Shown: piece after piece, positions 23,150-35,393 of the stretch
Layout: each line of letters begins with the position of its first letter
How positions within the stretch are numbered: the first letter of the stretch is position 1
Source: Gnetum montanum
Lineage: Eukaryota > Streptophyta > Gnetopsida > Gnetales > Gnetaceae
Direction: 5' to 3'
DNA length: 64,000 nucleotides
Assembly: GCA_015680685.1 (NCBI GenBank)
Contig: MNCI01001846.1
Location: 292,902 to 356,901 of the forward strand
The notes under the pieces: generated by a model
Told to the model about the DNA's origin: nothing
Databases searched by the model: none
Seen by the model: only the letters and a program-made list of their open reading frames with translations
Made by a program: the position numbers and the translations under genes

Positions 23150-23600
23150 GTTAGTCTATCTTCAAATAGCAGGACATAAACAATGCAAGCCTCTATTGGA
23201 TTCTGGGTCAAGAGTAAATCTTATTTCACATGATATGTACAAAGCTTGGAATCTTCTCTCACTGAAGAAGAGTAAAATTTTATTAGAGCTTGTAGATCAG
23301 TCAATTGTTGTTCCACTTAAATAAGTGAAGGATGTAATCACTACCATGAGTGGTTAGTCTGATCCTACTAATTTCCTAGTTATACATGTGGGAAAGAACA
23401 AAGGGAGATTTCCCATAATCATGAAAAGAGCATGGCTTAGCATTATGGACATCAACCTTGGAATTAGAGACTTGTCCATGCAAATTTATGAGGATGAAGC
23501 TAGAGTTATCTAGAGATAGAGAATTCCATGTATCACATATAATAACAATGGGTGAAATTGTGAGGAGAAGATTTAGACCACAAAACACAAGAGTATTATA
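23150..23600 (+). pseudogene. element A aspartic protease
   Basis: PLLDSGSRVNLISHDMYKAW (near 23188-23250) has the retropepsin DSG triad residue set. LVDQSIVVPL and FPIIMKRAWLS follow as in the proteases of B and D. The enzyme would cleave the gag-pol polyprotein inside particles. Stops near 23320, 23357 and 23512 inactivate it. Confidence 0.82.
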
Positions 23601-23879
23601 GCATGTAATAGATGTGTAGAATACATGTGTGTATAATAGTGTTTGTATGCAATAGTCACTAGACAAGAAAAAGAAGTAAAATCTAACATATGCTTGAAAC
23701 CTTTGGATAAAATTACAAGTGCCTATGTCGAAGAAATAGATAAGCTAGAATACTTAAGAAGATAACCTTCCTACATGAAATCATGATAAGCAAAGGACAT
23801 TGAATGGGGATATTTAGAGATAATAGAAAAGTACGAACTAGAACCTCTAGAACTAAAGGTCCTACTAGATGCACTAGAA

Positions 23880-25246
23880 TATGCTTTTCTAAACAATAAA
23901 AAACCAACAATCATAAATGTCAATCTTGATAAAGAGCAAAGGAGAAAATTATTGGAAGTGGTGAATAAATTTTTGACTGCATCTACATGGTCCTATGATG
24001 GAATTACTAACATTGATCTATGCATCTATCAATACCAAATCTATATAGATCTAGCCATTAAACCACATCATCAACCTCAAAGAAGATTGAATCCCAAACT
24101 TAAAGAAATTATCAAACAAGAATTGGAGAAACTATTAAAAGCTGGGTTCATCTATCTCATAGTAGACATTAAATGGATTAGTCCATTAGTCATTATACCA
24201 AAGAAAGGTGGCAAGTGAAGGGTCTTCATTAAAGTTTGATTATTTGACATGGAAATATTCAACGATCATTTCCTTTTACCATTTGTTGACAAAGTCTTAA
24301 ATACCATTGCAAGACACTAGTACTATAGTTTCTTAGACAAATATAGGGGGTATAACCAAATCTGCATTGCACCAGAAGATTAGTAGAAGATCACATTTAC
24401 TAGTCCATGGGGAATATTTGCATACAACCAAATACCCTTTGGCTTGTGTAATGGTCCCACTACTTTTCATGACTTATGCTAAGTATCTTCCAAAATCATA
24501 TTGGCAATGAATTTGAAGTATTTGTGAATGATTTTTCTACATATAGGCTAGATTTCAAACAAGTGTTGGACCATTTAAAGTAAGTTTTGAAAAGATGTAT
24601 TGAAACTAATCTAAAGCTCAATTGGCAAAAGAGCCATTTAATGATTCAAGATGGCTCATTAAGGATTAGAGATAGATCTAGAAAATATCAAAGTCATTCA
24701 CAACATCACTTAATGATCATAAATAGTTAAAGATGTCAACTCATTTCTTGGCCATACAAGATATTATAGTAGATTTATTGGAAAATTTCAAAGTTTGCAA
24801 ACCTGCTAGTCGAACTAACAAAGAAAGATGCATCATTTCGGTGGACAAACAAAAGTGAGAAAGCATTTGAGACCCTAAAATAGAATTTCATCAAGAAACC
24901 AATCTTCTAAGCTCCGAATTGGTCCAAGCCTTTCTACATTATGGTAGATGTTTTAAAATATGCATTGAAAGCAATATTAACTCAACTTTACGATCAAAAA
25001 TGACCTTATTATATACACTGCACTAGCCAAAGCATCATCAGGGCACAAGTCAATTACACCACGACAGATAAGGACCTTATGGCTATGGTGTATGCACTTG
25101 AAAAATTCATACATGTGTTTGGGTACTCTATTTATGTCTATACTAATCATAGTGCTATTAGGTTTTTGATGACTAAACTAGCAATAAGTTCAAGAGTGAT
25201 AAGAGGGTTCACTATTTTGCAAGAATTTGACATTACAATGATTGAT
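23880..25246 (+). pseudogene. element A reverse transcriptase-RNase H
   Basis: RT opens with PHHQPQRRLNPKLKEIIKQE (24063 onward), then KAGFIYLIVDIKWISPLVII and PKKGG near 24200. Later blocks are YNQICIAPED, WGIFAYNQIPFGLCNGPTTF and VFVNDF, with Asn where the catalytic YxDD box has Asp. SFLGHTRYYSRFIGKF near 24741 is the RT C-terminus. The RNase H region includes TTTDKDLMAMVYALEKF and YTNHSAIRFLMTK. It ends at EFDITMID (25246), cut by the TTGAT target site of element D. There are many stops. Confidence 0.88.
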
Positions 25247-26172
25247 TGATGAGTGGCGGGTATCCCTACACTCAACGATACGAAATGAGTGTAGCATGCA
25301 CGATCCGGTCAAACTCCGCAGACTAAATGCCTAAACGTCGCAAGGAACACTTGGGGTTAATTAAGCATTGTCTTCCCAAACTTACTTGTTGTTGTCACGG
25401 TCTATGGTTAAGTAAGTTTGAGGTATATGATTTTTTTGGTCTTTTATGGCTTTTCTCCTATGCTATGAGGTAAAGGGTAGAGAGACTAAAACTAACTCTA
25501 ACTACAACACTAAGTCCTAGCGTCAGCATCCGTTCCCACTTATCGTACACACCCTGAACTGTGCAACTGTGGCTACCAAATGCTAATCGTTACTGGGATT
25601 ACCACACGTAACGCACGTGCTCGAAGCGGTCGTACTAAGGCACTTAACTACTCTAAGTGTGATAAGCAGTCGTTCCTTGGCTAGCTGTACACATTCGTAG
25701 ATGCTCGTAACCAAGTCGTACTTATTCCACGATCTAGGAGGAAAGGGTAAGAAGGCCTAATCGCGATGAGTAGCTAATTCCTTGATTAGCTGTACACATT
25801 CGTCAATGCTCGTAATCAAGTCGTACTCATGCCATGCTAACAACATGTAATAAATAACAATAAATAAAATCTATCCATGCACTACAAGGTATATCCACAA
25901 AGCTCATCTTTATTGCCGTACACAACTTGCGTTCAGGTACAAAGCTGCTTGAATAAAGATTCGTTCACTTGGGGACTCCTACTGCAGGCACATGGAAAAT
26001 TATTCTATCTCTGGAGTGATCAATCTGCCAGAGCTTCGCTACTTTATGCCTATTATTCTCAATAAGGGGAGTGACGCCTCTTATTTATAGATATGGCGGC
26101 TGATCGCGATATCGCGTCGGCTGTGATATCGCGTACACAATATCACGGCTCATGCGATATCCCATCCCATCA
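25247..26172 (-). repeat. 3' LTR of element D (926 bp)
   Basis: It runs TGATGAGTGGCGGGTATCCC to CCCATCCCATCA on the plus strand. It is colinear with the split right LTR (652 + 277 bp). It carries GCGATATCGCG palindromes at its U3 end (26105-26160) and, on the minus strand, a TATA box (CTATAAATAAGAGG at about 26093-26080). The adjacent minus-strand sequence at 26173-26180 is the polypurine TCATGGGGGTA. Confidence 0.92.
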
Positions 26173-28199
26173 TACCCCCATGACTAAATGAAAACTCGTC
26201 CTTGAGTTCATTACAATGATATCGAGTAGGTATGGAATTATTGAGGGAATGGAACTAATGGGATGACATGTGAACAGATCATTATTACAAGACTTGACAC
26301 AAACTGGTGTTCATGACAACAAGGGTGAACACCTTATTACATTGACATCAGGCCACATTTGGTAGCTGAGAGAAAAGAGGAGAGAGAAGAGAAGAGAAGA
26401 AGAGAGAAGAGTCTTGCTGCTGCCAACACCTAGATTGTGCTTTTCGTTGTCCATCCGTAAGTGCATCATCAATCCTACTCCTTACATAACTACTTTCAAC
26501 ACTGTTCCATTCCAAGTGCTTTCTCCAAATCCGGTCTGTTGTTGTATGATTGCCATCTGCACACACAACACAGTCATGTATTAGCAAGGATAAATGAATT
26601 TCAATGTAGTTATACCTTGCTTCGGTGTAAGTCCTTTGGCTGGGTTGTGGTATGGCTGATACGGATCTGGGATTGTATAGATGATGACTACCGAAGGTGT
26701 AGGGGTTAGGAAGAGAAATGAAAAAATTCGGGGCTTAGGAGAAAAATCAAAAAATCAGGCCCTGTACCCCCATGACTAATCGCGAACCTCTGGTAGCGAA
26801 AGAATGGAGAAAGAAAAGGAGTAGGGAAGAGAGATAAAGCTAGATAACTAGGACATCGATAAAAGAGATGTCAAGATGGAAATGAACAAAAGAAAATTAA
26901 TTGCAAAATGTTAAGGAAAAGAAGTTAACAAATGCACCAAATAGGAGTGTCAGTGGGTCCTCCCCAAGTAGGTTCATGCCCTTAGTGCCCTGACAATCCC
27001 ACATTCAAAGAGTCTGTAGGCTCTGGGAATGTCCTTTGGAACAAGAGTTAAAGTCTTAACCATAAGAATTTACCAAAAAGAAAACAATGTATCTACAAAA
27101 ATATACACTAATGATACAATCGGCAATGAGGTGAACGGTGGAGAGAAGAGTGGAGAGAAGAGGATGGAATGGAATCCCAAGGACAAGGTGGTGTATAGCC
27201 CCTTGTGTATTACATGGTTAATGTGACTTGGCAAATCTCATTCCAACTCTGGCCTCAAACCAACCACATCCAGTGACTTCGCATTAATACATTTGGCCAA
27301 ACCATCCACTTGGAGTAACAAGGATGCATCTCCAAAAGCCACCACCATTCTGACGAAACAAAGGAGAGAATGGGAAGCGAGAAGGGCCGTAGTTAGAGGG
27401 AACACTTTGGTTCCATAACCAGTGCTTGCAGCCCAAAGTTATTTCATCTAAGGGGTGTGCTTTGAATCCTCACTTTGGCTTTTTTTTTTGTGTTTTGTGT
27501 TTTTATGCATGGGGACCACACCATGCAAAGACTTCTTATTTTTATTGTCTCAACTTCCGAAGAATGGGTAACATCGGAACGGTAAGAAAACTTAAGAAGA
27601 AAAAATCCAAGCACCCAAGTGAACAGCCAACACAACTGCATCAAGTTCCCTTGAAGTCACACCCTTTTCAAACCTTGAGTCCTTCCTTAGTTTGATAAGT
27701 ACTCAGTCACCGATTCGTTAAAGTTTTTATGAAAAAGGGAACTGCACATTTCCAACCCAAGAGAAACCATAGACTTTGATGGATGAATGGATGAAGTGGA
27801 CTCATTGCTTGCCATATCAAAAGAACATACCTTAGTGTCAACATTGTAACTTAAAGGTAAAAACCAAACATTAGCAATCAATGAAAAATAGTTCATTCCA
27901 TTGGACCAAACACTTATTGGTTGACGAACTTACATGGTGGATGTCACACATACACATACACGCAACAAAATGAAAAAGTATAACGATGATGTGAAACAAA
28001 AATAAGAAAAGTTAAAGAAATTTGTAAAACAAAAACAGAAAAAGTTAAAGAAATTTGTAAAACAAAAACGTGTAAGATAAAAATGTGTAAAAAAAAAACT
28101 TAAAAAGGAACTAAGGGCCCCATATGGTTAGCATAGGTGGCCATCTCCCCCATGACTAAGTTGTAAGGGAGACCAAAATACGGAGCGCCTGTTTGAATT
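26173..28199 (-). other. element D non-coding 3' region with polypurine tract
   Basis: About 2 kb between protease and 3' LTR, where pol should be. I see no RT, RNase H or integrase motif on either strand. It holds a GA-rich microsatellite (26365-26412), and the minus-strand box TTAGTCATGGGGG recurs near 26174, 26768 and 28147. The copy at 26173-26186 is the functional-position polypurine tract. The adjoining AAGGACGAGTTTTCATT is shared with element C. Confidence 0.75.
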
Positions 28200-29426
28200 T
28201 CATAACAGTGCCCAACTTCTCCCTGCTGATGTTCTTAGGTTAAGGGATGGAAGTTGGCGACGCTCACGTTCCAATGTATCTATGCCACGGTTGTTAGCAT
28301 GAGTTATCTCCTTAGTTCGTTCCATGCATACTTGCTTGCTCCCTTGAGTAGCTATCAACCATTGGGTGTCTACTATTGGTTGTGAGGTTGCTACATACAG
28401 GCATCTTTGTGTTTCACTTTCAAGGGAACACCTATTACATGGAGACGTTCCCTCCATGTCATCACCCAATGAATCACTGTATGTGATGCATGGAATCTTC
28501 TTCTTCTCGATCTTTCCGTAAAAGTTCATCTTAGAAATCTGCAAGGAAAGATCATGGATACCTAGGTACGCATCTATAGTGCTTAGCCATGGTCTTCCCA
28601 TTATAATGGGGAAGTTCCCTTCATTATTTACCTTGATCACTAGGAAATTGGCTGGGTATGACCACCCACACATAGTGGTGATAACGTCCTCCACCAATCC
28701 TAAGGGAATGGTAATGGACTGGTCAGCCAGCTCTAATTGTATGTTACTCTTCTTAAGTTGGGGCAGGTTCCAGTCTTGATACATCTTTTGTGAAATTAAG
28801 TTGACTTCAGAACCTGAGTCAAGAAGAGCTCAATGTGGTGCATTTCTGGCAATCTACAAATAAATTAAGGGACTCCCAAGATCAGATAGTTTCCTAGGAA
28901 GGTGGCCCACCTTTATCCAGTCAGTTATGGTATGTGTTAACATAACCGTTTGCGTACTTAGTTGTTGGACTGAAGGGTTCTCCGAAGCGTTAGTGGTTAG
29001 AGGCCTATACATGTACTCAACCGCTTGTTGTTGCGAGAGTTTGTCGAGGCTCCTGGTTCTGAAAAAGGGTCTCTTCTTTGTACAATTACAATTGGCAAAA
29101 CAAGTACCCGGTTGGCTATCTACACACTGTATATTTACAGCTCTCACGGCGTTGCGTTGTTGTGGTTGGGTAGGTAACTCCCCTTGCATTGTTGGAACAG
29201 GTTGTATGGGAGCTACAGGTGGAAGAGGTGAGGGTGGAGTTAGAGGATGGGATGCATGTGAGATATCTCCCGAAGGAGAAGGAGTCCTCCTGAAGTACTC
29301 CTGAACTTGGTAGTGATGTTGGGGAGTGTTGTGACCCATAGAGTCACCTAGAGAAACCGGCTGCTGCACATAATATCCATAAGGATCGGGTTGTTGGTAA
29401 GGGTATTGATGTGTTGGCGGTGGCAT
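28200..29426 (-). pseudogene. element D gag C-terminal linker and aspartic protease
   Basis: A Pro/Gln/Tyr-rich linker (29426-28854, MPPPTHQYPYQQPDPYGYYV) leads to the protease ALLDSGSEVNLISQKMYQDW near 28840-28775, where the DSG triplet is intact. LELADQSITIPLGL, CGWSYPANFLVIKV and FPIIMGRPWLSTIDAYLG follow, all typical of gypsy retropepsin. One stop (near 28830) separates linker and protease. The frame then runs on to 28200 without reaching RT motifs. Confidence 0.85.
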
Positions 29427-29471
29427 CCCCCATGATTGTGGATGTTGCCACTGCTGATGTTGTCCGATAGG

Positions 29472-31472
29472 CTATGGAGGCGTTCCACTTGGATAATACG
29501 TTAAGGGTTGGTGGAACTGCCTTGGGTTACCTTGTGGATAAGGTAACCTTCGGGGTGTTTGCCGTTGATTAAGTCTTGGATTTAATGCATACACCCCAGA
29601 CTCCTGCAGATGTGAGATAATTGGGCAACATCCCTTGGGATGTTCATAGTAGCAGACCTCACATCCACTATCATCATCTGTCTCAGAGTTCACAACATCA
29701 TCGGGGATAGGATTTTTCCCCTTACCCTTGTTATGTGCAGGGTTTAAGTTTCTCTTCTTAGTTTTTCCTTTGTCACTACCTTGTTCTAACTTAGACTCTT
29801 CTACAATTTTTAAAACGGTTTCCATCCTTGAGTCTAAGTGATCCCACATTTGGTCCATCTTGGCCGATACCTTGATTATTAACTTTTGGATCGGCAAGAT
29901 CTTCCAGTTCACCAACTCTTCGAGTGGTGACTCATCCTCCTCATCACAAAATTTCACTCCCTTCTTGCGAAGGGAGGAGTCACGATTATACTCTTCTGCA
30001 CTTTCCCGTTTACGTAGCTCGCCCTCTTCTTGCGCTACTTGTTCCAACAAGCTTTCTACTTCATGGGCTCTAAGTTTAGCAAGTCTCCCTTGGGCATAAG
30101 TCCCAAGAGTCCTTCTCGTTTCATTCTGAAGCCCATCCACGATGTGGCGAAGTTGATCCCGTTTAGCGTACCCATGGCCTGGGCAACGATGTAACAATGT
30201 GTAGTAATGGGCCATGGCAGCATCCAAGGGCTCATAAGCACCTTGTTTCCAACCTTGGATCTACTTCCGCAAGTTAGACACTCTGGAGTACGTCTGATAT
30301 TTGTTGTTAAACAGTTCTAGCATCGTACTCTACCTCCTGATGGTTTCCAGTTCTAAGGACCGGTACCAGCTTTCTGCTTCTTTAGTGAGTGTCCTTGGGA
30401 ACAACTTAAGTTTCTACCACTCATTATCAATATTCTGCAAGGTACAAGCATCGTGGAATGCCTGTAAATGATGTTGAGGATCAGCGTTGTATCCCCCTTC
30501 AAAACGTGGGATATTATTTATGTCCAACTGCTTGATCCTGCTATCTTTCAAATGCCTTGTGGGGATCCTAACTGCCTCTGTGATATCAAGCATGCTTCAG
30601 GTTATGAGTAGAGGCTCGTCATGATCATTTCTATCATGACGTCTGTGATGTCTTCGTGTTGGTTCCCTACTCTCCCTACGTCCTTGCCCTTGTCCTAACT
30701 CCTCTCGACCTTCCTATCGAGGTCTTTCATCTACTTTACTTTTACCCTCTCCGTTGTGCTCATGATGGCTGTGCCCAGATGTGGAAGGAGAGTGTGAATG
30801 GTGCGATGAAGGATAAGAGGAAGGGGATCCATCACCACGGTGGTGTTTCTTACCTTCTCTTCGGCTGCTTTGGCCCCGATCGTTATAACAATCTAAGTGC
30901 CTATCCTTAGTGTGAGTGGTGGTTTCCACCATGAACAGTTGGTTTTCACGGGGATCAGAGCCTGTAATATGTATAGTTGATCGTAGGCCTTGATGCCTAA
31001 CCTCTTCACCGTTGTGAGGAGGGGGAACATCGTTTTCTAAGAAACCCGCTATGAGGGGCTCTTCGTCTCTTATTTCACTAAGGACATGGGAAACCTTACC
31101 CTTCAACAGTGTGTGTTGGCTCTCTTGCCTTTCGTCCCTCATACGTTGCAAAGCGGTGGGATGATAATCCCTTATATCATATTCTCCAGCAACGTATTCA
31201 GCGAATAAGTCCTGCATGCCAATCTGTGCTAAGGCACGGAAGAGCATGCTTGGGACAGATCGATCTGGTGGTAACACTATGTTACCAAACAAATCTCTCC
31301 AGCGCAACTATTCATCCTAATGGAGGATAAAAGTGTGATCAGTAATATACTCATCGAGATGAGTATAAACTATCTTATACTGCGTAGGACTTGGCTGATT
31401 TGGGTTATGTGTTTGGTGCTGACTGTCTTCTGTGTTATTCCTAGATGAGTTAATCTTTTGAGAAGAAGCCAT
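29472..31472 (-). pseudogene. element D gag, few disabling mutations
   Basis: ATG at 31472 opens MASSQKINSSRNN. After two stops near 31320 comes WRDLFGNIVLPPDRSVPS and an acidic/His-Ser-rich stretch (31000-30714). The Retrotrans_gag core follows (IPRFEGGYNADPQHHLQAF, YRSLELETI), then LDAAMAHYYTLLHRCPGHGY and LRHIVDGLQNETRRTLGTYA. A basic Lys-rich linker precedes the knuckle CEVCYYEHPKGCC (CX2CX3HX4C). The tail is Pro/Gln/Tyr-rich to 29472. Gag would form the particle. Stops near 31320, 30600, 30430, 30350 and 30260 break it. Confidence 0.85.
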
Positions 31473-31593
31473 CTTATCGATGTGCTGTCACCATTAAATA
31501 TGTTCTTAATTAACTAATCAACCCAAAGGTTCATTAAGGCTCCCAACGATGTGAAAGATTCCTAATGTTCTAATTGGCGTACAAACACTTAGT

Positions 31594-31611
31594 CCCCAGC
31601 AATGGCGCCAA
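31594..31611 (-). other. primer-binding site of element D
   Basis: On the minus strand TTGGCGCCATTGCTGGGG abuts the LTR end (CTCATCA at 31612). It differs at two positions from element C's site and is consistent with tRNA-Asp priming. Confidence 0.85.
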
Positions 31612-32263
31612 TGATGAGTGGCGGGTATCCCTGCACTCAACCATACGAAATGAGTGTAGCACGCACGATCCGGTCGAACTCTGCAGACTAAATGCCTAAA
31701 TGCCTCAAGGAACACTTGGGATTAATTAATCGTTGTCTTCCCAAACTTACTCGTTGTTGTCATGGTGTATGGTTAAGTAAGTTTGAGGTATATGATTTTT
31801 TTGGTCTTTTATGGCTTTTCTCCTATGCTATGAGGTAAAGGGTAGAGAGAATAAAAATAACTCTAACTACAACACTAAGTCCTAGCATCAGCATCCGTTC
31901 CCACTTACCGTACACACCTTGAACTGTGCAACTGTGGCTACCAAACGCTAATCGTTACTGGGATTACCACATGTAACACATGTGCTCGAAGCAGTCATAC
32001 TGAGGCACTTAACTACTCTAAGTGTGATAAGCAGCCATTCCTTGGCTAGCCATACACATCCGTAGATGCTTGTAACCAAGTCGTACTTATCCCACGATCT
32101 AGGAGGAAAGGGTAAGAAGGCCTAATCGCGATGAGTAGCCGATTCCTTAATTAGCCGTACACATTCGTCAATGCTCGTAATCAAGTCATACTCATGCCGC
32201 GCTAACAACATGTAATAAATAACAATAAATAAAATCTATCCATGCACTATAAGGTATATCCAC
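31612..32263 (-). repeat. 5' LTR of element D, R/U5-side part
   Basis: This is the U5-proximal 652 bp of D's 5' LTR, starting TGATGAGTGGCGGGTATCCC on the plus strand. It stops at GGTATATCCAC, the exact target of element C, and continues at 41169. By eye it differs from the copy at 25247 by several per cent. Confidence 0.92.
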
Positions 32264-33261
32264 TGATGGGACGTGATATCGCATGGGCCGCGATATCGTG
32301 TATGCGGTATCACGGCAGTCCCGATATCGCGTACGCGATATCGCGTTGTCCCCTGTGATATCGCATACGCGATATCATAGTCCGTCGCAATATCTATAAA
32401 TAAGAGCGGCTCTCCCTTATTTGACATCCCAGTTTTAGAGTAGCGAAGCTCTGGCAGTTTGATCCCTCCAGAGTTAGTTTATTTTCCAGTGTATGCCTGC
32501 AATGTGGTGAATGTGGTTGTACGGTGTCTTTATTCGAGTGTGCTGTACTTGGACACGCACATGACCGACAATAAAGATCGAGATTACTTCATCATTGTAG
32601 CATTCACTTTGTCATTTATTTACTTGTTATTTATTACTTTCATAGCATGGTGTAAGTACGACTTGATTACGAGCATCTACAGATGTGTACAGCTAGTCAA
32701 GAAATCGGTTGCTTATCGCAATTAGTCTCTCACCCTTAAACTCCTAGAAGAAGAATGAGTACAACTTGGTTACGAGCATTTAAGTGTGACTACTTGGTAG
32801 CCCAGTGGCATAGCCAAGATCTGCGCTTGGTAATCCCAGTGGTGTATTCAGGATCTACACTTGGTAATCCCAGTGGCGTACCTAGGACCTGCGCTTGGTA
32901 GTCCCAATGGTAGTCGTGCACGAAGTCCAAGATGTGTACGGTTGATCAAGGAATCGGTTGCTCGTTGCACTTAGGCTAGAATAGATTCTCTTACCCTTTC
33001 CCTCTTAGCTTAGTTTAGTTAATATTATTTTTCCACTATCATCAGGAGTAGCAATAGAATAGGAACACATCATACACCTCACTCTAGACTAAACCATACG
33101 TGACATATGATAAATACTAGTCCAGGTGAGAAGACAGCGAACTGTGACCTAAGGTTAACTGTCTAGGTGCCACAACTAGTCCGTCTACGGAGTTCAACCG
33201 GATCACATGTGAAACGCTCGTATTCGTATGGTTGAGCGAAGGGATACCTCGTCGCTCATCA
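32264..33261 (+). repeat. 5' LTR of element C (998 bp)
   Basis: It starts TGATGGGACGTGATATCGCA and ends GTCGCTCATCA. U3 holds an array of GATATC palindromes (32272-32385). The TATA box CTATAAATAAG lies at about 32393. A polyadenylation-type AATAAAG occurs near 32570. A 34-bp tandem repeat sits at 32793-32925. U5 includes the GCGAACTGTGACCTAAGG block also seen at 3712. Confidence 0.95.
32793..32925 (+). repeat. 34-bp tandem repeat inside the LTR, about 3.7 copies
   Basis: The unit begins CTTGGTA(A/G)TCCCAGTGGYGTA and ends in a GATCTRCG-like block. It recurs at 32793, 32826, 32860 and 32894, the last one partial. The same array is in the 3' LTR (about 40693-40825) and, decayed, in element A near 12890-12950. 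It is therefore an ancestral part of the LTR, downstream of the TATA box. Confidence 0.85.
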
Positions 33262-33262
33262 T

Positions 33263-33280
33263 TGGCGCCGTTGCCGGGGA
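33263..33280 (+). other. primer-binding site of element C (tRNA-Asp type)
   Basis: TGGCGCCGTTGCCGGGGA, one base after the LTR, is the classic Athila-type site complementary to the tRNA-Asp 3' end (established for that lineage, recalled here). Confidence 0.9.
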
Positions 33281-33403
33281 CGATGCTAGTTATCTAGATT
33301 ATTTAAATCATACAAGGTCGCTGTAAAGAACTTAACGATATATCTCTTAGAAAGAAGAAATAATTTTAAAAGTCATGCATAAATTCACACACAACTCCAA
33401 ACA

Positions 33404-35393
33404 ATGTCTCTCCTACAAGATAATCATAACGCCACACTTAGTGAGGAAATTCATCGGAGAACTAACGAATTATATGATGATGAAGATTGGAGTATACAAC
33501 CTGAAGTGGGAGTTTCTTATAAAAATAAAGACGAACAAAAACAATGTCATCACAACACATGAAGACATAACTTACCTAATGACGATGAACCCCCACTAGC
33601 CACTACAAGCTTAACACAAATACAAGAGGCTGTTCGAATCTCACGTAGGCATCATAAAGAGAGCCGACTACCCAGGCTCGATTTAAATAACTTTCCTAAA
33701 TTTTCAGGAGGCTATGACTTAGATCCACATCAACATTTACTAGCCTTCTACAATGCCTGTACATGGAATAATATTGATAACAGTTGGCAAAAACTTAAGC
33801 TCTTTCCTATGACACTTGTTGACCAAGCTAAAGTATGGTATAGATCGTTAAAACCAACCTCGATACGATGCTGGTCAACAATGGTAGAAGTCTTTAATGA
33901 AAAATATCAAACCTACGCTGGAGTGTCAGCCTTGAGGAAACAAATCCAAGGATGGAAACAAGCAAAACATGAACCCTTGGACATGGCCTTAGAAAGATAT
34001 TATGCACTGTTAAACAACTGTACAGGCCATGGGTTTTTCAAGGAAAGGATAATGTATCATATCATTGATGGGCTACGTAATGAAACAAGAGAGACTTTAG
34101 GAACATATGCCCGAGGTCAATTATACAACCTATGAACCCATCAAATCCAAGAGCTTATTAAGCAGGTAGCAAAAGAAGAAGGAGAATTAGCCAGATGGGA
34201 GAGTTGAAAAACATCAACAGGACCAAAAAAGTAACTCAACAAAGGTCCATGATCATAACAAGGAGAGATCAACAAATCTCAAGGTGGAAGTATCATCTTT
34301 GACAATACAACAATCGTTAGAAGAAGCAGAGGCAAAGATCAACAAAATGTTGGAGCAGATGTATCAAAAGTGTGGGGAGTATATCAACAACATTGGAGAT
34401 AGAGTTTTAACAACCCAAGAAGTAGGGCAAAATAGTAGACATTCAGAGAAAAAGAATAAAGGGAATAAGTGCTTCACTGCCAATCCTATGGATGAATGCA
34501 ACATATGCCTGTACGATCACCCCAAAGGCCAATGCCCAATATTGTTACATCTACATGAGCATTGGGAAAACACGTTACATCCAAAGTTCGTACAGAGATA
34601 CTGTGTTAGACCACAGTGGCAACAAACCCAGTCATGGGGGAGACCATCCTTAGACTAGAGGCACCCTTCAAATTTTCCGAATCCAAATGCTTATTACGTC
34701 CAACATCCTGTTTCTACATTTGGGCCACCATACTCTATCTCACCACAATACCATTCTCCACAATACTATCAGCCCATACTTCCAACACGACCACCACCTT
34801 ATGCACCTTCTATTCCTCCTAACTTCCAACATTCTTATCCTTTCCCTCCTTCCACAATGCCACCAACTGTTCCTAAGGTGTTTGTGCCACCGCAACAATC
34901 CACGAACAACACTTGTGCTACTGCTACCAACAGCAGTGAGCAACCTCAGCAGCATCAAAGGCGTCCTTTCTTTAAACACGGTCGTAGGAAGGGACAACAT
35001 AATTCTGAGGCCACTGCATCTTCTAACCCAGCACAAGTTCCACATTGTGGTGCACCCTTACCTTTGAACACAATGCCTCATGTAACTTCATCAGGGCCAT
35101 CATCAAATGCTCCAACAACCATACAGCCCAATGAACACAATCATGGGAGGCATCAACCTAATCCTTGCATACCATCTAACGGTCACAAACATCATAGTGG
35201 ATCAACTCGTTATCTGGAAACTACATCGTATAAAGTGCCCCACTATGCTCATTATTATGAAGTGTGTGAAATCCAAGGGGATAAGTATGGACCGATTTCA
35301 ATATTTCCAATATGCAAGGATTCTCATTTCCCATTTATTAATCCTTGCCATACTCAACCGTTTAGTTATGGGGGATATCCCCCATTTCAATAA
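33404..35393 (+). pseudogene. element C gag, broken
   Basis: ATG at 33404 opens MSLLQDNHNATLSEE. A TGA near 33560 is followed by PRLDLNNFPKFSGGYDLDP and the gag core WYRSLKPTSIRCWS, YQTYAGVSALRKQIQGWKQ and LRNETRETLGTYARGQ. Stops begin at 34133 and the frame changes before 34284. The knuckle CNICLYDHPKGQC (near 34499) is CX2CX3HX4C. A Pro/Gln/His-rich tail ends at 35393 with a stop. Compared with the downstream ORF of the same element, this gene is clearly more decayed. Confidence 0.85.
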
